This document shows, in pieces, positions 15,575 to 19,804 of a stretch of DNA of 19,804 bases. Position numbers and translations under genes: made by a program. How positions within the stretch are numbered: position 1 is the stretch's first letter; each line of letters starts with the position of its first letter. The notes beneath the pieces were generated by a model. The model was not told the DNA's origin, did no database searches, and saw only the letters and a program-made list of their open reading frames with translations. Source of the stretch: Avisuccinivibrio sp964424565 (GTDB lineage: Bacteria > Pseudomonadota > Gammaproteobacteria > Enterobacterales > Succinivibrionaceae); assembly GCA_964424565.1 (NCBI GenBank), contig CAYRIZ010000037.1, positions 1 through 19,804 of the forward strand. The letters are read 5' to 3'.

Positions 15575-17641
15575 ATGGCAGTTAATAATCTTTTGCTGGA
15601 ACTGGGCACTGAGGAACTGCCTCCCAAGGCACTGCGCAAGCTGGCCCAGGCTTTAAGCGACAATTTCACCGCTCAGCTGAAAAAAGAAAATCTCTCCTGT
15701 GAAAGCGTCAGCTGGTATGCCACCCCGCGCCGTCTGGCCTTAATAGTGAAGGCCCTGGCCGACAAGCAGGAAGATAAGGTGCTGGAGATCAAGGGTCCTA
15801 CCGTCAAGGCTGCCTTTAATGCCGACGGCACCCCTACCCGCGCTGCCGAAGGCTGGGCCCGCAGCAATGGCATCAAGGTAGAAGAAGCCGGCCGGCTCAA
15901 GACTGACAAAGGCGAGTGGCTGTATATCAAAACCACCCGCGCCGGCAAGGCTGCAGTGGAGCTGATCCCTGAGATGTTCAGGCAGTCTCTGGCTGCCCTG
16001 CCCATACCCAAGCTGATGCACTGGGGCGACAAGCATGATGAGTTCGTCCGTCCGGTGCACACTTTGTGCATGCTGTACGGCAGTGAGCTTATCCCCGGCT
16101 CCATTCTCGGCGTGGAAAGCTCCAGACAAATCCGCGGCCACCGCTTCCTGGGACAGAAAACTCTGGAAATCAGCAGCGCCGACAATTATTTAAGCGAGCT
16201 GCACGATATAGGCTGTGTGGAAGCCGATTATGAAAAGCGCAAGGCCTCCATCCGCGATCAGGTGATCTCCGCTGCCGCTTCAGCCGGCGGTCAGGCTGAT
16301 TTGGATGAAACTCTGCTGGAGGAAGTAACCTCCCTGGTGGAAATGCCTTATGTTTATCTGGCTTCCTTTGAAGAGCGCTTCCTGCAGGTTCCTTCCGAAG
16401 CCCTGGTTTATACCATGAAGGGTGATCAGAAGTACTTCCCCATCTACTCTGCCGACGGCAAACTGCTGCCTAAATTTGCCTTTGTGGCCAATATCCATCC
16501 AGCAGATCCCAGCATGCTGATCTCAGGCAATGAGCGTGTGGTCAGACCGCGTCTGTCCGATGCCGAGTTCTTCTTCAAGACCGATCGCAAGCACAGCCTG
16601 GAATACTATCATGAGCGTCTGGAGCACATCGTTTACCAGAAGGATATAGGCACCATAGCCTTCCGCAGTGAAGTGGTAGCCGACACTGCCGCCTACCTCG
16701 CTCCTTTTGCCCAGGCAGATGAAGCCCTCTGCCGCCGGGCAGCCTACCTGGCCAAATGCGACCTGGCCACCACCCTGGTGACTGAGTTTACCGACACTCA
16801 GGGCATTATGGGCATGCACTATGCCGAGCTCGACGGCGAAGATCCTGCAGTCTCCAAGGCTGTGTTTGATCAGTATCTGCCGCGTTTTTCCGGCGATGCC
16901 GTACCGGTGGATCCTGTGTCCATAGCAGTTTCCCTGGCTGAAAAACTGGTAACCCTGGTGGGCATTTTCGGCATCAATCAGCTGCCCAAGGGCGATAAGG
17001 ACCCCTACGGTCTGCGCCGTGCCGCCATTGGTTTGATCCGCATAGTGCTGGAGAACAAGCTGGAGTTCGATCTGACGGCTGCCATTGAAAAATGCGCCGC
17101 CATTCTGGGCGATAAGGTTACCGCTCCCAACACTCCGGCCAATGTGGCTGATTATGTCTTCAACCGCCTGAAGGCCTACTATCAGGATCAGGGCATAGGC
17201 ACTGAAATCTTCCTGGCCGTACTGCGTCTCAGACCGGTTTCCCTGCTTGATTTCGACAAGCGCATCAAAGCCGTACAGAGCTTCAAGCTGCTGCCTGAAG
17301 CCAAGGATCTTGCCGCCGCCTACAAGCGCGTCAACAATATCCTCTCCAAGGCTGATGCCGTATCAGGTGAAGTGGATCCGCAGCTACTGCAGGAAGCTGC
17401 AGAAAAGCAGCTGGTACAGCACATCATTGCCCTCAAGCCGGAAATTGACAGCTGCTACAGCAGCGGTGCCTACGATGCTGCCTTAAGCCGCCTGGCTGAG
17501 CTGCGTGCTGATGTGGATAACTTCTTTGAGCAGGTCATGGTCAATACTGAAGATCTCAAACTCAGACAGAACCGTCTGCTGATCTTAAGCAAACTGGCCG
17601 CCATACTTTCCACTACAGCTGATATCTCAGTACTGTACTAA
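15575..17641 (+). CDS. glyS: Glycyl-tRNA synthetase beta subunit
   Basis: A 688-residue beta subunit (E. coli GlyS 689), which binds tRNA-Gly through its C-terminal DALR-like anticodon-recognition domain and is needed with GlyQ for charging. Visible blocks: LLLELGTEELPPKALRKL near the N-terminus, WYATPRRLALI, KGPTVKAAF, MKGDQKYFPIY, LVTEFTDTQGIMG, and GDKDPYGLRRAAIG around residue 475-485. GGGAGGG at 15561-15567, inside the glyQ end, serves as the ribosome binding site. The operon ends at the strong terminator downstream. Confidence 0.97.
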   Translation: MAVNNLLLELGTEELPPKALRKLAQALSDNFTAQLKKENLSCESVSWYATPRRLALIVKALADKQEDKVLEIKGPTVKAAFNADGTPTRAAEGWARSNGIKVEEAGRLKTDKGEWLYIKTTRAGKAAVELIPEMFRQSLAALPIPKLMHWGDKHDEFVRPVHTLCMLYGSELIPGSILGVESSRQIRGHRFLGQKTLEISSADNYLSELHDIGCVEADYEKRKASIRDQVISAAASAGGQADLDETLLEEVTSLVEMPYVYLASFEERFLQVPSEALVYTMKGDQKYFPIYSADGKLLPKFAFVANIHPADPSMLISGNERVVRPRLSDAEFFFKTDRKHSLEYYHERLEHIVYQKDIGTIAFRSEVVADTAAYLAPFAQADEALCRRAAYLAKCDLATTLVTEFTDTQGIMGMHYAELDGEDPAVSKAVFDQYLPRFSGDAVPVDPVSIAVSLAEKLVTLVGIFGINQLPKGDKDPYGLRRAAIGLIRIVLENKLEFDLTAAIEKCAAILGDKVTAPNTPANVADYVFNRLKAYYQDQGIGTEIFLAVLRLRPVSLLDFDKRIKAVQSFKLLPEAKDLAAAYKRVNNILSKADAVSGEVDPQLLQEAAEKQLVQHIIALKPEIDSCYSSGAYDAALSRLAELRADVDNFFEQVMVNTEDLKLRQNRLLILSKLAAILSTTADISVLY

Positions 17642-17659
17642 GTACCAAGTGTTTAAGTT

Positions 17660-17730
17660 GCCGGTGCTGCAGAGCAGGCACCGGCTCTTTGCAGGATCGA
17701 CAGCCTGGCGGCTGTCGATTTTTTATTTTT
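17660..17730 (+). terminator. glyQS terminator with a preceding hairpin
   Basis: The main terminator has a perfect 10-bp stem ATCGACAGCC (17696-17705) with GGCTGTCGAT (17710-17719), a TGGC loop, and TTTTTTATTTTT. An 8-bp perfect hairpin GCCGGTGC/GCACCGGC (17660-17685, followed by TCTTT) lies 10 bp upstream and may be a first, weaker terminator. Confidence 0.93.
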
Positions 17731-17761
17731 CTGCGGCGAGGTCAGGGGATAGGGACAGTAA

Positions 17762-17777
17762 TGATCCACGCGGATCA
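17762..17777. repeat. GATC-CACGTG palindrome, variant copy 1
   Basis: TGATCCACGCGGATCA, identical to the main repeat except that the central CACGTG is CACGCG, so the exact palindrome is broken at one pair. It lies about 520 bp before the main cluster and 32 bp after the glyS terminator. Both GATC sites are kept. Confidence 0.8.
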
Positions 17778-17796
17778 CTGCTGCAGGCAGACTACC

Positions 17797-17920
17797 GTCC
17801 GACCCAGAAATTAATTGCGGCAGGCCTTTAAAAGGTACAGCCATTCGGTATATAATGCACCTGCCTACATTAGTCGGACCGTTGAAATGCTCCATGTTTT
17901 TTTAAACATTGCGACGGTCC
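17797..17920 (+). other. Competing inverted repeats; possible small RNA or attenuator
   Basis: Segment A contains GTCCGAC (17797-17803), segment B GTCGGACCGT (17873-17882) and segment C ACGGTCC (17914-17920). A pairs with B through GTCCGAC/GTCGGAC (with GGCAGG/CCTGCC, 17819-17824/17860-17865, nested inside); B pairs with C through GGACCGT/ACGGTCC, enclosing an inner hairpin ATGTTT-TTTT-AAACAT (17894-17909). The A:B and B:C folds exclude each other. A TATAAT at 17851-17856, with TTTAAA 18 bp upstream, could start a transcript holding only B:C, ending in the T-rich run near 17940. Whether it is transcribed is unknown. Confidence 0.35.
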
Positions 17921-18214
17921 ATCCTAAGCTTCTCCTTTTTATCCCTTAGCCCTTATCCCGCCCCGGCGGCTCATCATTGCTTGCTTCGGCCTGCCCAAAG
18001 CCTGCCCAGGTTTATTGTCAAATTCCCTGCTGGCACAGGCGCAGCAGCATCCCAAGGCTCCCTCCAACATCAATTCCACGCCTCCGTCTGCAGCTGTTCT
18101 TTTGCCTGCAGGCCCCAGCCCTGTTTTCAGCATCCCGCAGACGGATCCACAAGACTGCCTGCAGGATTTCTCTGTCTGCCCCCCTGCTTTGAGCGGCGTA
18201 TATTGGTAATGTGG

Positions 18215-18275
18215 AATATTTAAATAGATTTGTTTAACTTATTTTAATATTTAAATTATCGCTAAATATTCAAAT
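18215..18275. repeat. Three AT-rich 11-mer direct repeats
   Basis: AATATTTAAAT at 18215-18225 and 18246-18256 (identical, 31 bp apart) and AATATTCAAAT at 18265-18275 (one mismatch). They sit in the most AT-rich part of the region, immediately left of the palindrome cluster. Such AT-rich repeats beside protein-binding repeats are typical of DNA-unwinding elements, but low-complexity AT sequence could give the same look. Confidence 0.5.
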
Positions 18276-18284
18276 CAGCAGCGA

Positions 18285-18300
18285 TGATCCACGTGGATCA
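18285..18300. repeat. Palindrome copy 2 (16 bp)
   Basis: TGATCCACGTGGATCA. An additional isolated CACGTGG follows at once (18301-18307), one helical turn on, forming a partial extra site. Confidence 0.9.
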
Positions 18301-18325
18301 CACGTGGAAACAAGCCAAGAAATTG

Positions 18326-18343
18326 ATGATCCACGTGGATCAT
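18326..18343. repeat. Palindrome copy 3 (18 bp)
   Basis: ATGATCCACGTGGATCAT, perfectly symmetric over 18 bp. Confidence 0.9.
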
Positions 18344-18361
18344 AGGTCAGGAATGGGCGGC

Positions 18362-18387
18362 ATGAATGATCCACGTGGATCATTCAT
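18362..18387. repeat. Palindrome copy 4 (26 bp)
   Basis: The longest copy: the 18-bp repeat is extended by ATGA on the left and TCAT on the right, so the dyad is perfect over 26 bp with centre at 18374.5. Confidence 0.9.
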
Positions 18388-18407
18388 TGGAGCAATAAAC
18401 AGCACTG

Positions 18408-18425
18408 ATGATCCACGTGGATCAT
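18408..18425. repeat. Palindrome copy 5 (18 bp)
   Basis: ATGATCCACGTGGATCAT, perfectly symmetric over 18 bp. Confidence 0.9.
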
Positions 18426-18465
18426 TGTGAAAAGTTTTTATTTTTCGTCTGTTTTCTTCATATAC

Positions 18466-18479
18466 GATCCACGTGGATC
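18466..18479. repeat. Palindrome copy 6 (14 bp)
   Basis: GATCCACGTGGATC, with the left T of the 16-bp form replaced by C. It is 56 bp from copy 5, out of the 40-42 bp rhythm of the others. Confidence 0.9.
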
Positions 18480-18555
18480 ATCTCCAAAAGCTGTAGATCA
18501 GTGCCATATTTTCATGAATGAAAGAATAAAGATGTTTTCACGGTCCGCCTCACTT

Positions 18556-18633
18556 CCCCGCCCTTGAGCCCGGACTTCGGCTCTCCCTCCCGGCCCAGGT
18601 CTCCCTCTCCTCCCCCGCTTTGGCCCCCTCCCC
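18556..18633. other. C-rich tract with G-quadruplex motifs on the minus strand
   Basis: The plus strand is strongly pyrimidine-rich. CCC-runs at 18585, 18589, 18594 and 18603 (loops 2 nt or less, then 6) and at 18603, 18612, 18624 and 18630 (loops 6, 7 and 1) each meet the G3+N1-7 rule on the minus strand; further runs lie at 18556 and 18561. As plus-strand RNA the same tract is C-rich and G-poor in parts, which also suits a Rho loading site. Confidence 0.6.
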
Positions 18634-18785
18634 TCATCACCAGGACCGGCAGCTCACTCCTCCTCCCCTAAATACAGCCATTCCAGTTCATCTGACTTGC
18701 AAAAAACTTGTGAGTTTTGACACAGATTTAACAAATTCCACACCACAAATTTTTAAAATCTGAACCAAAAACACATGCTCTGATA

Positions 18786-18814
18786 TTGACAAGCAAAAAA
18801 TTAAAAATTATTTT
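18786..18814 (+). promoter_or_regulatory. Candidate promoter for the bcsQ operon
   Basis: A perfect TTGACA (18786-18791), 17-bp spacer and TATTTT (18809-18814, 4 of 6). The start near 18821 would give a leader of about 250 nt before bcsQ that includes the stem-loops at 18868-18929. Confidence 0.45.
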
Positions 18815-18867
18815 GAATCGCAGTTGAAGCTGAGAAAACAATAACAACAGGTCATTCCTGCCGCTTT

Positions 18868-18929
18868 AATTTGTGGGTGAGATGGTGCACAGCCGCCTCG
18901 GCAGCCGCAAATTATACAGATACGTATAA
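18868..18929 (+). promoter_or_regulatory. Structured leader upstream of bcsQ
   Basis: A 9-bp stem AATTTGTGG (18868-18876) with CCGCAAATT (18905-18913, one G-U pair) encloses a 28-nt segment with an inner GCCG-CCT-CGGC hairpin (18892-18902). A TTATAC/GTATAA inverted repeat (18912-18929) overlaps its 3' side by two bases. I do not recognise a known riboswitch consensus. It lies 140-200 nt before the ATG, too far to block translation directly. Confidence 0.35.
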
Positions 18930-19068
18930 CAGCGCATTCAGGGAACCGGGCTGATACTCTAGTTTTTATACACGATTTGAACCACAGAGTTCAGACAGCT
19001 TTCTGTTTGTGATGCACACTATTCTGATTGATGAGCAGCAGGTCCTGTGCAGGAAGAAGGGCTAAATC

Positions 19069-19785
19069 ATGCTGAGCATCAATGTCCAGACACTGAAACC
19101 AGGCTGCGGAGCTACTTTCGTAAGCACTGCCTTAAGCGAGGTCTTAAGTCTTGAACATAAGGTCATGCTCTGCCCGCTGTGCCCGGATTTGGGCATGCTG
19201 CTTTCTGCCTTTAACCTCCCTATTGACCACGATTACACCGCCCTCAATCAGGAGCAGGCAGTACGCATCTCAGATCAGCTTTACCTCTATCCGCAGGGAT
19301 CGAAATTATTTGCCAATGTCAACAAAACCGTAGGCCAGCAGAAACTGCAGACTTTGATGGACTACATCAAGGGACTGGGTTTTGACATTTTGATTTTTGA
19401 CTGCGGATGCTGTGACTTCAGAAATTCCAAGGCTGCCTTTGCCTTAAGCGATCTCAACCTGACGCTGCTGCAGCCCAACATGGCCTGTATGCTCACCGCT
19501 GCGGCCCATAAGCCTGCCGACAATGAGATTGTGGTTTTCAATCAAAACCGTATTTCCAGTGAACTGCAGACTGATTTGATTCTTTACGCTTCCACCAGTT
19601 TCTTCCAGGAAGCGCAGGCTCCCATGACTATTCCCTACGATGAAAACGTGCTCCAGGCCGCCATAGAAAACACTACGGTGACTGCGACCTACGATCACAG
19701 CGCTGCCGCCAGGGCTGTAGAAAGCCTGGCTTTGTTTTGCATGTTGAAATTAAAAGACGAGCAGAACGCAGAAGATAAGGAATAA
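19069..19785 (+). CDS. bcsQ: BcsQ/YhjQ-like MinD-family ATPase
   Basis: A 238-residue protein resembling BcsQ/YhjQ (about 250 residues), the MinD-type ATPase that places the cellulose synthase complex at the cell pole. The P-loop is deviant (LKPGCGAT, 9-16) and has no GKT lysine, as in BcsQ (GGVGTTT), while Lys10 takes the place of the signature lysine. CPLCPD (35-40) corresponds to the VDACPD switch of BcsQ, IFDCGC (109-114) to its Walker B/switch II region, and the end YDHSAAARAVESLALFCMLKL to its C-terminal helix. There is no signal peptide or membrane segment. AGGAAGAAGGG precedes the ATG. Another gene starts 5 bp after the stop. A ParA-type partition ATPase is the alternative, given the nearby parS-like sites, but the degenerate P-loop argues against it. 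Confidence 0.6.
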   Translation: MLSINVQTLKPGCGATFVSTALSEVLSLEHKVMLCPLCPDLGMLLSAFNLPIDHDYTALNQEQAVRISDQLYLYPQGSKLFANVNKTVGQQKLQTLMDYIKGLGFDILIFDCGCCDFRNSKAAFALSDLNLTLLQPNMACMLTAAAHKPADNEIVVFNQNRISSELQTDLILYASTSFFQEAQAPMTIPYDENVLQAAIENTTVTATYDHSAAARAVESLALFCMLKLKDEQNAEDKE

Positions 19786-19790
19786 TTTTT

Positions 19791-19804
19791 ATGGTTATTA
19801 GGCG
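19791..19804 (+). CDS. Start of a downstream gene, cut by the window edge
   Basis: An ATG (MVIR...) 5 bp after the bcsQ-like stop with AAGGA 9 nt before it. If the operon follows the usual bcs order this would be the cellulose synthase catalytic subunit bcsA, but four codons cannot identify it. Confidence 0.45.

Larger units (their letters stand above)
18285..18480. repeat. Cluster of five parS-like palindromes
   Basis: Five exact copies of GATCCACGTGGATC lie within 196 bp, with longer flanking symmetry in four. Centres are at 18292.5, 18334.5, 18374.5, 18416.5 and 18472.5, spacings of 42, 40, 42 and 56 bp. The 16-bp form TGATCCACGTGGATCA matches the gammaproteobacterial parS TGTTCCACGTGGAACA at 14 of 16 positions. 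The two symmetric changes create GATC at each end, 10 bp apart in every copy. Likely a ParB-type centromere or another dyad-binding regulator's array; ParB and ParA genes are not in this window. Confidence 0.75.
17731..19068. other. Gene-poor region with repeats between glyS and bcsQ
   Basis: This 1.3-kb stretch has no convincing gene. In order it holds: a variant palindrome (17762-17777), nested inverted repeats with a promoter-like TATAAT (17797-17920), an ATG-less open frame of unclear status (17928-18209), three AT-rich 11-mers (18215-18275), five GATC-flanked CACGTG palindromes (18285-18480), a C-rich G4-capable tract (18556-18633), a TTGACA promoter candidate (18786-18814), and a structured leader before bcsQ (18868-18929). 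The best single interpretation is a non-coding cis-acting locus. Confidence 0.7.

Noticed and set aside
17939..18223. Overlapping open frames of 60-104 residues on both strands after glyS
   Set aside because: No ribosome binding sites, unusual Pro/Cys/Ser-rich composition, mutually overlapping, and no recognisable family.
18285..18480. Repeated units with near-regular spacing as a CRISPR array
   Set aside because: The repeats are short perfect palindromes of 14-26 bp with symmetric flanks of varying length, spacers of about 24-42 bp share no typical size, and no cas genes are near.
18861..19020. Known riboswitch (c-di-GMP, cobalamin, FMN) before bcsQ
   Set aside because: Stem-loops exist, but I could not align the conserved core sequence of any of these classes; left as an unclassified structured leader.
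1..19804. Insertion sequence, prophage or integrated element
   Set aside because: No transposase, integrase or phage-like gene, no terminal inverted repeats with target duplications, and the tRNA-Thr gene has no duplicated 3' end in the window.

Overview
The window looks like a chromosomal segment from a gammaproteobacterium. The Escherichia-type gene pairs glnL-glnG, gmk-rpoZ-spoT and glyQ-glyS, together with yihY, typA, engB, tusA and an OmpA porin, all have the lengths and motifs of that class. Moderate-to-high GC, frequent AUA isoleucine codons and a bcs-type gene beside glyQS are compatible with an anaerobic Aeromonadales/Succinivibrionaceae-like lineage, but the genus is inference only. 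There are no rRNA genes, insertion sequences, phage genes or CRISPR arrays.

Layout. 1-3363: yihY (minus) and typA (plus) diverge from a shared intergenic region; typA ends at an intrinsic terminator. 3376-6216: a regulatory region with two NtrC-like dyads and a sigma54-like promoter match, then glnL-glnG (NtrB-NtrC). 6236-8156: engB, gmk and rpoZ, with a palindromic terminator lying across the gmk stop codon. 8172-12680: spoT, a PldB-like hydrolase and a CobW/YjiA metal-chaperone GTPase. 12701-14259: minus-strand ompA and tRNA-Thr(UGU). 14332-17730: tusA, glyQ and glyS, closed by a textbook terminator. 17731-19068: a 1.3-kb gene-poor stretch. 19069-end: a BcsQ/YhjQ-like MinD-family ATPase and the first codons of another gene, probably the start of a cellulose-synthesis operon.

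Two things stand out. First, the gene-poor stretch carries five copies (plus one upstream variant) of a palindrome, TGATCCACGTGGATCA, that differs from the parS centromere form TGTTCCACGTGGAACA at two symmetric positions. Those two changes place a GATC (Dam) site at each end of the CACGTG core. Four consecutive copies are 40-42 bp apart, about four helical turns. AT-rich 11-mer repeats lie on one side and a G-quadruplex-capable C-rich tract on the other. Many genes here lie near oriC in E. coli, which fits a chromosomal centromere-like locus, though an operator array for the downstream gene is not excluded. Second, the NtrC protein has an intact receiver and DNA-binding domain but has lost the sigma54-contacting GAFTGA loop, the Walker A lysine, the Walker B aspartate and one arginine finger. 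It therefore probably does not work as a normal sigma54 activator, even though its operon is preceded by an NtrC-type dyad and a sigma54-like promoter sequence.

Other observations: a SpoT whose RxKD synthetase motif reads FFKD, a structured leader upstream of bcsQ, competing inverted repeats after glyS, a 20-bp palindrome abutting the yjiA promoter, and a strong preference for AUA isoleucine codons before G. Start sites, promoters and hairpins were judged by eye. No homology search, folding program or statistics were run.
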